Below, one piece after another: positions 11,240 to 21,740 of a DNA stretch of 64,000 bases (positions within the stretch are counted from its first letter, which is position 1; every line of letters begins with the position of its first letter). The position numbers were made by a program, and so were the translations under genes. The notes under the pieces are model-generated. The model ran no database searches. It had not been told where the DNA came from and saw only the letters and a program-made list of their open reading frames with translations. The stretch is from Siphonodentalium dalli (lineage: Eukaryota > Mollusca > Scaphopoda > Gadilida > Siphonodentaliidae). The stretch spans positions 266,531,426-266,595,425 of the forward strand of contig CP136063.1 of assembly GCA_032622095.1 (NCBI GenBank), written 5' to 3'.

Positions 11240-11360
11240 CTATACATTCCTCATTAGCGACACCGCTACCTTGGATTACTACTATTCTGATTGAAATGTT
11301 ATTTCCAGTTCTGTCGTCAGAAAATAGAAAAGCTAATGAAACGAATAAGACCAAATAGAC
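11240..11360 (+). repeat. Duplicated block, empty copy
   Basis: GACACCGCTACCTTGGATTA, then GTTATTTCCAG joined directly to TTCTGTCG and GAAAATAGAAAAGC, without the insertion present in the copy at 10426. Confidence 0.75.
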
Positions 11361-11843
11361 CTGTTGAGTTAGGAGGAATACAAGGTTGATTTGCTTTGTT
11401 GCAAATGTTAATCCAATATCACGGAAGAAGGCAATCACTGACGGGTTGGACTTGACACTTTCTATTGGAACAGAAACGGACCACCAATGCTATGACAGAT
11501 CCATCTAAATCAAATTACCGAGACAGATTGTTTGAGGCTCTGACTGGTCGCTGTCCAATCCCGTCTCACATAATCACGTTACGGCCCACTGTGTAAATTA
11601 AAATATTGATCTGGCAACTAATATTATATCAGGAATATTGGGTCTAAGTAACTTCTGCTAATATAGACACTCTATAAACATCCTGCATGCCTCAAAACAC
11701 CAGGTGTATACGGATGTATCATTCTGGAAACTATTTTTAGCATCAGGACCCCAAGCCTATTGACTGTGGTAATGTGTTTTCATTGTGGCCCGCGTCATTG
11801 AACGGAATAACGGGTATATAAGTTCAGTGTGGGATTATTTCAG

Positions 11844-12156
11844 AAACTTCGGGGTGGAGATGGATACGTTTCCACACTGGACACCGGAATACCATCACAG
11901 CGCGGTGTCCTCCATCTCCACCACCAACAACAACAGCACCAGCTCCACCCGTACCACCGAAGATGTCATCAAAAGTGCGCTGGGAACTCAGGCAGAATCC
12001 AACAGACTGATGACAGCGTTCAAGGCTGACAATCTGAGATACCAGCAACGACAACAACAAGAGGAGGTTGATGCACTACTTAGACAACACGGAGTGGAGC
12101 GCCCACAAACAACATCAACAGAAAGAAGAAAGAAAAAAGCAAAGAAGAAGAAGTAA
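11844..12156 (+). CDS. Lysine-tailed open frame, possible 3' exon, unrecognised
   Basis: The frame stays open from 11785 to a TAA at 12154-12156, but the upstream part begins with GTG rather than ATG. A TTATTTCAG splice-acceptor-like site ends at 11843, so I start the feature there; the first in-frame ATG is a little downstream (MDTFPHWTPEYHH). The product has a Ser/Thr-rich stretch, then a Gln/Glu-rich helix that could be a coiled coil (ADNLRYQQRQQQEEVDALLR), and ends RRKKKAKKKK. AATAAA motifs follow at once (about 12160-12167), fitting a gene 3' end. GC content is above the surroundings. The basic tail recalls the broken fragment at 4.8-5.3 kb, but no family is recognised. It could be a transposon-carried gene or chance. 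Confidence 0.3.
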
Positions 12157-12309
12157 AAAATAAATAAAAAAATGTCTAGATCATCTTTCATTTTCACTGT
12201 TATCTCATAACACATTCATCAGTCCCAAGTGAGTTGTAGGGAAGGGGTGCCGCCCTTCCAAATCTTCCCTGACTCCGGCCTAATCCCCAATAATAAAAAA
12301 TAAAATAAA

Positions 12310-12400
12310 ATAATTTAAGAAACAAATAAGTTCAATAGGAACGTACGTGAATATTTAGGTTCAATTTTATATGAACTTATTTGTACGAGAATATGTTGAA
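12310..12400. repeat. TTCAATTTTATATGAACTTA dispersed repeat
   Basis: The GTTCAATAGGAACG and AGGTTCAATTTTATATGAAC words resemble the 29-bp repeats at 40641 and the block at 58410. Confidence 0.4.
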
Positions 12401-12473
12401 TGACTATCAGGCGATTAGGGATGAACCCGAAAACATACATTTGAATGAACAATCTAAATTGAACTGAGAGGAA

Positions 12474-13200
12474 TTAAAGATACATAATCCGATTCGATGA
12501 TCCCCGTATCATCCAGTTACAACAACGAATTTCATCAAAAGCCGATTTAGTTATCTAAATTAGTTTATCGGAGTGTCTAAAGAACGGTATACCGCTCTTT
12601 AGCACTGAGGGCTAAAGAACGGTATACCACTCTTTAGCGATGAGGGCTATTTAAAGAGCGGTACGGATTATAACGTTATACGTTGGCGCAATGCGCAAAA
12701 TATCTTGGCAACGCACGTGCCGCTCATCCAACATGGACCGCTCTTTAGCACCGAGGGCTAAAGGGCAGTATACCGTTCTTTAGCACCAAACACTAAAGAG
12801 CGGTATACCGTTCATTAGCGTATCAGGCCCATATATCTAAAGCGCGGTATACCACTCTTTAGCGTTTGCCACTAAAAAGCAGTATACCGTTCTTTAGTAC
12901 CAAATGCTAAAGAGCGGTATACCGTTAATTAGCGTATCAGGCACATATAGCTAAAGCGCAGTATATATACCACTCTTTAGCGTTTGGTACTAAAGAGCGG
13001 TATACCGTTCTTTAGCCACGGCCTTAGTTTATTACCAATAAATAGTCACAACAATACCAATCACAATATCACATTTGCCTAAAAGATCCTACAATAACGG
13101 GGTCCTACAATACCGGATTTCTTGGCAGTTTGGAGATGAGTGTGTGTGGTTTACAAATTCCATATACGGATCATAGATAAGTTAGATAAGTTTATTGACA
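12474..13200 (+). mobile_element. TTAA-flanked family B end, copy 2 (interrupted)
   Basis: It begins TTAAAGATACATAATCCG at a TTAA (12474-12477), continues with CCCGTATCATCCAGTTACAA and AAAGCCGATTTAGTTATCT, is broken at 12569-13023, and resumes with ACCAATAAATAGTCACAACA and TTGGCAGTTTGGAG. The same blocks lie uninterrupted at 9400-9636. The far end is not defined. Confidence 0.7.
12569..13023. mobile_element. Insertion built of short palindromes, flanked by 9-bp TSD
   Basis: About nine to ten units approximate the palindrome GCTAAAGAGCGGTATACCGC plus TCTTTAGC, joined by short spacers such as ACTGAGG and GTATCAGGC. The insertion is flanked by direct repeats TTAGTTTAT (12560-12568 and 13024-13032). 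Its two ends are inverted (GTGTCTAAAGAACGGTATACC and GTGGCTAAAGAACGGTATACC), and family B copy 1 lacks it. An 8-9 bp duplication fits hAT or Mutator-type transposition; this is inference because no transposase is present. Confidence 0.7.
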
Positions 13201-13654
13201 ATTACACCCACACGGGGCCGATGTCACAACATAAATAACAATAAATATATATATGATACAATAAGTATACACAATTGTAATCAGAATTAAAATGGAAAAC
13301 AAAATCATGTTTGTTGTTGAAAATCTGGTGTTTCAGACCTTTTGTGGAAAAAGAGACGGACCATGTTACAGATGATACTGCACGTTTCTGTTTTGTCATT
13401 TCGCAGTATGAAAATGAATTTTTGGGCATCAGTCATATTCATAAACTTGTGATTTACTTTATTTATTTCGTCAAATTGGAATCCACAAGAAGTGTTGTCA
13501 CAAACGTAAATACATATATAGTTTCCACGTGTGGCCAGCATGGTGCCATATAACATGTCTATTTGCATGGTAAAACATTATTACCGATTCGTCAATAAGT
13601 ATAATACATGTATCCGTACGTCAAATATAACAACATACTGTATTCTTGTTGATG

Positions 13655-13750
13655 GCGATACGTTTCATCGACTTCTATTCCGAATTTGTTTTGGGTCGCC
13701 ACTGATCGCAAATGGAGCCGCGACCTTGGGTGACCTCTCGTGACGACATC
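13655..13750 (+). repeat. Dispersed repeat shared with 5505-5590
   Basis: TTTCATCGACTTCTATTCCG and GGAGCCGCGACCTTGGGTGAC match the minus strand of 5505-5590. Confidence 0.65.
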
Positions 13751-13889
13751 CACGCATGTCTGTACTATTTCTGTAAGAAAGTCAGCTCATTTTTGCCCGA
13801 AAGCCAAATATTGCAGGCGGTGAAAAATAACAGATTTATTAATTAAATTAATTGTTTATAAATCAAAATTTGAGAATCTAATGCCGTTA

Positions 13890-14000
13890 TAACATCCGCC
13901 AGGGTACACCGCGTCACCACACCAATTCGGTTGAAATCGGTCCAGGAGTCTGGGAGAAAAATCGCGAACAGGCAGACGGATAGATCGAACTCTTTTCTAT
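13890..14000 (+). mobile_element. Fragment of a Helentron-like or pearl-like element
   Basis: The sequence TTGAAATCGGTCCAGGAGTC followed by GGCAGACGGATAGATCG resembles the AATCGGTCCAGCCGTTTCCG plus tetranucleotide zone in the 3' part of the elements at 18.5 and 54.5 kb. Confidence 0.5.
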
Positions 14001-14481
14001 TGCTGCCTTTTATATAATTTGGAAATGTTTAGATAATATAGGCCGTTTGTTGGGCTTATTATCTGAACATTTCCTAAGGGAATTATACTCATCAAAGAGT
14101 ATTTGGTATAGAAAGGGCTCATATACTTAATTGTGAGCAGATATAAGGTGTCAAATGGATGGGTATGTCTAAGATTTAGAAGAGCAATATGGATATCCAT
14201 ATACGGTAAATCATGTATGAATACACGGTCATGCGCATAATGCGTTTGGATAGCCTGGGGCGGCCTTTGCGCACGAACGAACACTTACACACATGCGTCC
14301 ACGCGAACCATTGTGGTGAAGGGTCCTTTGGTCAACTGTTAATGGAAGCGAGATTTAATTTGCCACTGATTGGACATGAGTTTGGCTTTCGAGGTGTCAA
14401 TTGGCAATTGTCCAGTCAGAGGAAGGAATCAATTCTCTCAAATATATTTTCTGCGCGAAATGCGCCCGATCTCAACGCAGT

Positions 14482-14745
14482 GTTCGGAGCCAAGCCTTGA
14501 AATAGTGTGTCTGTCAATTGCAGAATGAGGTCCCCAGAGGGTGAATTTAGTGATGCTATCCCGCATAGCGGGCTAGCATCAACAAATTCACCCTCTGGGG
14601 ACTTCATTCTTCTTACACCTCAGCAGAATGAGGTCCACAGAGGGTGAATTTGGTGATGCTATGCGGGGTAGCATCACTAAATTCACCCTCTGGGGACCTA
14701 ATTCTGCAAATGACAGGCACACTATTTCAAGGCTGGGTTCGGAGC
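14482..14745. mobile_element. Family G double-hairpin MITE with 9-bp TSD
   Basis: The element 14491-14736 is flanked by direct repeats GTTCGGAGC (14482-14490, 14737-14745). Terminal inverted repeats are CAAGCCTTGAAATAGTG and its near-complement. Inside are two successive hairpins whose arms read AGAATGAGGTCC, AGAGGGTGAATTT and TAGTGATGCTA, with mirror copies ending in GACCTCATTCT-like sequence. It interrupts an open frame that begins at 14213. The 8-9 bp duplication and CA-starting ends fit a hAT-type MITE. Confidence 0.8.
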
Positions 14746-15913
14746 ACATGTATACCTACCAGGGATGTGGCTAGATAGTCCCCATTGGGGAGGGGTGTGT
14801 TTCCACATTGGAATTCCTAACTCAGGCTAACTGCACCCTTGGACCAGATCGGAATTTCCAAGTCAGGAAATTTCATTTGCACACCTTTGCGTAGAAATTT
14901 TCCAACTGGTATAGTGCAAAGATTCCAACTAAGACTCCAACTAATCTAACTATTGATCCTTTTGTAAATGTTAGGCTGATGGTCATTTTAGCCTAAACAT
15001 GTGACTGAACAAATTCAACTTTTGCTCTAAATACAACAAATGTCATACCAAATACTAATTGGACAATGAAATAATTAGAACAATTCAACATATACATTTG
15101 GCTTGAAATTTCCAACTATATAATAATGTTGTGCATTACACTATCTCATTCTTATGCATGTTAACTAACTGTGTGTTGCCATATTTTATATTTATATTTG
15201 GAACTGACCATGCACTGGTTGTATTTCGCATTAATCATATCTTAGCTAAACCGATCTTATCTTAATTCATAACACTTATATATATTTAGAACTTCACTAA
15301 GAATTAAAGGATCTCCTATACTGTATATACATGCCATTAATATTATAAATAGACACACCGTATGTTTCATGGGACCACGTGACCACTGATTGGACTATTT
15401 GACCTTCTATTGGTTTCATCTACATGTATATATTGCCCGCAAGTTCTATTGTAGTCAGACACTGCTCATAATACACCAATTTATCAGTACATATAATAGG
15501 AGAATTTGACAGGATATATCGGAATCATATAAACAAAGGAACCATATGATCCCATAAAGAAGAAGTTTGGGAGATGATTGATAAATGATAGAGATTTAAT
15601 TTGCCGCCTGTCTGCCCTGAATAATCGACCAATGCGTCTTGCACTTTGTTATGGGTATTATATGATTAGATGGTAGATCTCCGCTGGTATGGCACAGCAA
15701 AGTGGGGTCCTTATTTGCCAGTAAATTGCCACATCCAGCGAAGGCAAAGCGGTGAAAGAATATCGCTAATAAAAGCACCAAAGAGGACAATTGTCTCCAC
15801 TAAGAGTTAGGAATGGACGTGTATTCATTGTCGAAATATATGACCACCTAAACGCATACTATTTTACGTGGAAAACACCGTGTGAACAATGAATGAACAA
15901 TCAACCCTATGAG
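14746..15913. other. Unassigned AT-rich region
   Basis: No gene or repeat is recognised. The minus-strand open frame at 15596-15790 begins with a hydrophobic stretch but has no other support. Confidence 0.5.
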
Positions 15914-15943
15914 AGACTCGCATATATAAGAGAATACACTGGC
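15914..15943. mobile_element. Half of the family E hairpin
   Basis: GACTCGCATATATAAGAGAA followed by TACACTGGC is one arm of the recurrent hairpin; the partner arm is absent. Confidence 0.7.
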
Positions 15944-16049
15944 GCATGATGTTTGTTGCACCGGGCCAGTGCAGTGGTGAAGAGATTTTGATTTATCGGT
16001 TGTATTGTTGTTCTGTTTGCACTTTTGGTTTCTGATTATTGTTGTTTTT

Positions 16050-16303
16050 CTGTTTGTATTTTTGTGTTCTGTTTAGTCTTGTTTTTATGATTGTACTCTT
16101 GTTTTCTGTTTAGTTTTGTTTTTCTGTTTGTACATTTGTTTTCTGTTTAGTCTTGTTTTTATGATTGTACTCTTGTTTTCTGTTTAGTTTTGTTTTTCTG
16201 TTTGTACTTTTGTTTTCTGTTTAGTCTTGTTTTTATGATTGTACTCTTGTTTTCTGTTTAGTTTTGTTTTTCTGTTTGTACTTTTGTTTTCTATTTACTC
16301 TTG
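16050..16303. repeat. Minisatellite, 74-bp unit
   Basis: The word GTTTTTATGATTGTACTCTT recurs at 16081, 16155 and 16229 (period 74) within T/G-rich units containing TTTTCTGTTTAGT. Confidence 0.85.
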
Positions 16304-16381
16304 TATGGGTCTCGTCTTTTAAATTCGTCTTGATGATTGATTGTTGGAATCTAGTTATGTCCACGCCTGTATCACTGTGAA

Positions 16382-16548
16382 CAGGCAAAGTGAGGCTGCT
16401 ATATGCAGACAGGCAAAGTGAGGCTGCTATATGCAGTCATGCAAAGTGAGGCTGCTATATGCAGACAGGCAAAGTGAGGCTGCTATATGCAGACAGGCAA
16501 AGTGAGGCTGCTATGTGCAGTCATGCAAAGTGAGGCTGCTATATGCAG
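16382..16548. repeat. Minisatellite, 28-bp unit, six copies
   Basis: The unit core GCAAAGTGAGGCTGCTATAT is repeated six times. Spacers alternate between GCAGACAG and GCAGTCAT. Confidence 0.95.
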
Positions 16549-16865
16549 GGACTAAAGCCCATACGGCTCACCCATTTAGCTATGTATACCATGCAGTCTT
16601 TGACCGGACCATAATTCGAGAGGTAGTTTTGAAGCGGCTGCTGTGTTACAATTTTCGATTATTTACTTATCATATATTGGCAACTCAAACTGAAGAAAAA
16701 AACAATATACTTCCGCCTGTCTACCCTAAATACTCGACCATGTGCGTTTTTCATTTTGTTATGGGTATTACATGAATATGGCGATGGTATGGCACAGCAG
16801 AGTGGGGTCCTTATTTGCCACAACCTGTGATGGCAAAACCACTGTTCACTGTTATCTCAGCTATA

Positions 16866-17325
16866 TGTGACCGGCCATATCAAATCCAGTCGGAAGTCGG
16901 GATTTTTTTTACCCTGAGCCAATGCATTCTCTTATATATGCGAGTCGACCATAGGTCGCCTCGCATATATAAGAGAATGCATTGGCCTAACAATTTTTTA
17001 CAATTTTAATAATTTGTTCTTGTATTCTTTAACAATTTTATAATTTCACCCATACAGAGCCCCTGACAAACATGAGCAGACGACACTCTTCTATGTGCTT
17101 CTATATATGTGTGGGGCTCCATGCAGGGTAATGGATGTTTTTTTATTTTATGTCCTAAAAATTGTCAGAAACATTTATTTAAAAAACATGATAAAAATTG
17201 TTAAGCCAATGCATTCTCTTATATATGCGAGGCGACCTATGGTCGACTCGCATATATAAGAGAATGCATTGGCACAGGGTAAAAAAAATCCCGACTTCCG
17301 ACTGGATTTGATATGGCGGGTCACA
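16866..17325 (+). mobile_element. Family E double-hairpin MITE, copy 1
   Basis: 460 bp with ends TGTGACCGGCCATATCAAAT and its mirror TGATATGGCGGGTCACA, flanked by TA on both sides as for Tc1/mariner-type targets. Hairpin 1 is 16918-16986, hairpin 2 is 17205-17273. Between them a core holds GAGCCCC and GGGGCTC, which can pair as a third stem. Each hairpin has a 27-bp stem, one mismatch, 5 more pairs and a 3-nt loop. Confidence 0.9.
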
Positions 17326-17811
17326 TATAGGACTATCATTAAATGATTGTATATCCTCTCTTCGGAAAATTCCAAAATTTTGGTTTGGAAATCAACACGA
17401 TTCCAACGTTCCCACACAAATGAAGATCCCTAGCTTGTATATATATAGTTTTTTTTTGTATTCTCTTAATATCTCTTCAGATTTCTGTATACAATTGAAT
17501 TTGTTGTATGGATTTATTTTACGCAATACGTGCGTTTAGATCTTAAACGGATATGGTTCGTTCGTTTATATAAATAATATACATACTTCATATACTCTGA
17601 AAAGTCTAGCCAAGGCCATAGAAAGTTATTAGCTGTTTTTAACGTAAGTGACACAAAAGCCCATTATTTTACCAATATCGGGAAATGGCTAACACTCATT
17701 CAATTGTTCATAAATCATTGCTATTTATATGTATATTGCCCACTTTTGAGGAATATTTTTCGGACAATACTTAGTATTTGTTTTCGATTGTTGCATTACC
17801 AGATATTTGAA

Positions 17812-18100
17812 GAATGAGCTCGGTCTCCAGAAGGTGATTTTGGTGACGCTATATATTCCCACATATATAGCGGGCTATATAGCATCACTAAATTCACCTT
17901 CTGTTGACCTCATTGTGCTTAGGCCCCATCTTCTGGAAAGTATCTTTATTATCAAATAACAATTTTTTTTTAGAATGAATCCATGCAGAATGATGTCCCC
18001 AGAGGATGCATTTGGTGACCCTAGCCAGCTGTGCGGTGAAATTCACCCTCTGGGGACCTCATTCTGCAAATGTCCGGCACCATATTTTCAGGACTACAGC
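17812..18100. mobile_element. Family G double hairpin, copy 2
   Basis: Hairpin 1 (about 17812-17914) has CTCCAGAAGGTGATTTTGGT and ATCACTAAATTCACCTTCTG arms. Hairpin 2 (about 17986-18066) has GTCCCCAGAGGATGCATTTG and GAAATTCACCCTCTGGGGAC arms. The right outer part, GCAAATGTCCGGCACCATAT, matches the left outer part of the family G copy at 48.95 kb. The left terminus has decayed. Confidence 0.7.
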
Positions 18101-18514
18101 CATAAAATGTCATGCGTAACTCCACGATTGATCCGTTCCAGATACACGAAGGCTAATTTCTGCATGGAAAATATAAAATGCTGAATAACTTACAGATTGA
18201 CAGATATCTCACTGTTCATCTAGTAAGTTAAGGTTCTTGTGCATGTTAAAGTAGTTTGTTGTTCATTTTATGAGAATATACTAACCTGTATAAATCTTTA
18301 GTACACCGATGCACAGCACCTCTAGAAAACGTACATCGTAGCTATGCAAGACAATCCTCAGCTCAGATAACTGACATATATAATGTATGCTTTACCCTCT
18401 GATGTATATAACGAGAAAACAAAATGTATTTTTTTAACAAAAGATGGACAGCAGAAAATAAAGAAAGACATCACATATATACAATATATACATTATACAA
18501 TCACATATATACAA

Positions 18515-19310
18515 TACTAGCAGGTTAGCCCGCCACTAGCTGGCGGCATTCGTCTCATGACTTTGTTCGAAAAAGCAATTGCAACAGCTTCCGAGAAACT
18601 TGTGCTGCATTTGCACCAAATTTCGTCGAAATCAGCAAGTTTTACCCGATTTGACCTTGAATTGACCATTTTGTAGGTCAAGGCCAGGTCCTGGTCATGA
18701 TTAGACCCGTCCAAAACACTACCCGGACAAAAGTACAGAAATCCGCCAGTTTTACCCCATTTGACCTTGAATTGACCAGTTTGAAGGTCAATGTCACGTC
18801 GGGGTCACGATTTGACCAGTCCGTGACACTTTCGGGACAAAAGTACCCATAGGTAGCAAGTTTGGGCTCAATCGGTTGAGCCGTTTTCTGTCGATAAAGC
18901 TCTTATTTTTCAAAATTTTAAGCTGAGACTTGGTGTGTCTGTGTGTAATACTTATATATTCTTAAAATGACAGAGTCCAACACGTAATTATGTTTTTGAT
19001 GAACGAAATTAAATTTTTTCGATGCTAAATTTCGAGCGATAACGTTGCGTTGAATTGTAAACAAACGCTCTTTTATAGCGACGCGTCATATACAAACGCT
19101 CATTAAATTATCACGTGATTAACCCCCGCAGTGCCGTTTTTTGTGACTGAGTGTGGAGAACGGGTGCTCTGAGCTTCTCCAAAACGCCGCGACGACGATT
19201 CCCGTGGGTTTTTACCCTTAGATGGGAAGTTTGAACCCAATCGGTCCAGCCGTTTCCGAGTCTATAAAGGACACATATACGGAAGTCTCAAAATATATAG
19301 GAGATATACA
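18515..19310 (+). mobile_element. Helentron-like non-autonomous element 1
   Basis: Begins ACTAGCAGGTTAGCCCGCCA. Two ~115-bp tandem units follow, each with TTTGACCTTGAATTGACCA, a GGTCA-rich part and GGACAAAAGTAC (18632-18735 and 18746-18860). The 3' zone has AACCCAATCGGTCCAGCCGT and ends near CTCAAAATATATAGGAGATA. The element at 54.5 kb shares the same start type and a similar 3' end. There is no coding capacity, so it would depend on a Helentron in trans. Class assignment rests on structural resemblance only. Confidence 0.6.
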
Positions 19311-19354
19311 TTATACATCGACCCCGATATTTGTTCTCATATCGCACCGTTACT

Positions 19355-20560
19355 TCCATTCATCGTCATCTTCATCATCATTGCCATTTTCCTCTTCAAT
19401 TTCAACAACTTCTTCATCACCATCATCATCGTCGTCGTCAGCATCAGCATAATCATCGTCGTCATCATCACCATCACCCTTCTCCTCATCACATCATCAT
19501 ATCATCATCATCATCATCATCATCACCCTTCTCTTCATCAGAATCATCACATGATGATGATGATGATGATGATGAGCATCATCGTCATCATCAGCAGCAT
19601 CTTCATCATCATCATCATCATCACTCTTCTCATCCTCCTCATCACATCATCTTCACCATTATCTTCATCGTCATCGCCACTGATCATCGTCATCGTCATC
19701 ATCATCGTCATCATCATCATCATCATCATCATCGTCATCATCATCATCGTCGTCGTCATCATCATCATCATCATCATCATCATCAGCACCTTCATAATCA
19801 TTTCATCATCATCATCGTCAATATCATCATCATCCGCATCATCATCATCATCATCATCATCACCATCGTCGTCATTATCATCATCATCATCATCATCGTC
19901 TTCATCATCATCATCAACATCATCATCGTCATCATCAGCATCATCGTCATCATCATCACGACCATCATCATCATCATCTTCATAATCATTTCATCATCAT
20001 CATCATCATCATCATCATCGTCAATGTCATCATCATCATCTACATCATCATCATCACCCTTCTCATCCTCCTCATCACATCATCTTCATCACCATTTGTC
20101 ATCGCCATCATCGTCATCGCCACTGATCATCGTCATCGTCTTCATCATCATCATCGTAATCATCATCATCAACATTATCATCATCGTCATCATCAGCATC
20201 ATCATCATCATCATCTTCATCATCATCATCATCTTCATCATCATCATCATCATCACATTTCTCATCCTCCTCATCACATCATCTTCATCACCATCGTCAT
20301 CACCACCATCGTCATCACCACTGATCATCGTCATCGTCGTCGTCATCATCATCATCGTCATCATCATCATCATCATGACCATCATCATCAGCATCTTCAT
20401 AATCATTTCATCATCGTCAATATCATCGTCATCGCCACTTATCATCGTCATCGTCGTCGTCATCATCATCATCATCATCATCATTCTCATGACCATCATC
20501 ATCAGCATCTTCATAATTATTTCATCATCGCCACCATCGTCGTCTGACCATCGACGTTGT
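19355..20560. repeat. CAT/ATC trinucleotide array with higher-order blocks
   Basis: About 1.2 kb of (TCA)n with CGT and CTT variants. Longer blocks recur: TTCTCATCCTCCTCATCACA near 19628, 20059 and 20261, and CGCCACTGATCATCGTCATC near 19676, 20118 and 20310. All long open frames here follow from the trinucleotide period. Confidence 0.95.
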
Positions 20561-20584
20561 CATCAAAACGTAGAGCTTATGTAG

Positions 20585-20995
20585 AGATGTTATAATCTGT
20601 TTAACATGTTTCACAATGTCGTTCAATTACATTTTTTTTTCAGAGAGTGATACATGTCGCAAACAGAGGGAAGAGCAAGAAACTTCAGATACCAGGATCA
20701 CAGAAAGATTATAAATTATTTTTCTCTCAGAATTATTGCTGAGGCCATGGAAAAAGTTGCCTGACATGACTGTGGAGGCAAAAACCTTAACGAAATTTAG
20801 AACATAACTGGACACATATAACGCTATGATCTAAAATACATTTACGATGATTGAACTATGTGATATTTTATATGTAATATGTTGTACGATAATTCAGCGG
20901 AACAATAAGTCGAATTAAACTTTCTGTATTAAATACTCAACGACGAGTATATAGTTCCCCTAGGAAATGTTCAGATAATATGTTCAACAAACGAC
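20585..20995. other. Unassigned spacer between two satellites
   Basis: No feature recognised. Confidence 0.5.
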
Positions 20996-21740
20996 GACAC
21001 TGCATTATATTAATATTTTCAGTCATTTGGCACTGCATTATATTAATATTTTCAGTCATTTGGCACTGCATTATATTAATATTTTCAGTCATTTGGCACT
21101 GCATTATATTAATATTTTCAGTCATTTGGCACTGCATTATATTCATATTTTCAGTCATTTGGCACTGCATTATATTAATATTTTCAGTCATTTGGCACTG
21201 CATTATATTAATATTTTCAGTCATTTGGCACTGCATTATATTAATATTTTCAGTCATTTGGCACTGCATTATATTAATATTTTCAGTCATTTGGCACTGC
21301 ATTATATTAATATTTTCAGTCATTTGGCACTGCATTATATTAATATTTTCAGTCATTTGGCACTGCATTATATTAATATTGTCAGTCATTTGGCACTGCA
21401 TTATATTAATATTTTCAGTCATTTGGCACTGCATTATATTAATATTTTCAGTCATTTGGCACTGCATTATATTAATATTTTCAGTCATTTGGCACTGCAT
21501 TATATTAATATTTTCAGTCATTTGGCACTGCATTATATAAATATTTTCAGTCATTTGGCACTGCATTATATTAATATTTTCAGTCATTTGGCACTGCATT
21601 ATATAAATATTTTCAGTCGTTTGGCACTGCATTATATTAATATTTTCAGTCATTTGGCACTGCATTATATTAATATTTTCAGTCATTTGGCACTGCATTA
21701 TATTAATATTTTCAGTCATTTGGCCCTGCATTATATTCAT
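20996..21740. repeat. Satellite, 33-bp unit, about 22 copies
   Basis: The unit consists of CACTGCATTATATTAATATT and TTCAGTCATTTGG. Copies differ by single substitutions (TTCATATT, ATAAATATT, TTGTCAGTC). The period of 33 keeps several frames open on both strands, so the long frames are artefacts. Confidence 0.97.

Noticed and set aside
19331-20584. 417-codon open frame rich in His, Ser and Ile
   Set aside because: It is a direct consequence of the CAT trinucleotide array; all six frames are long here.
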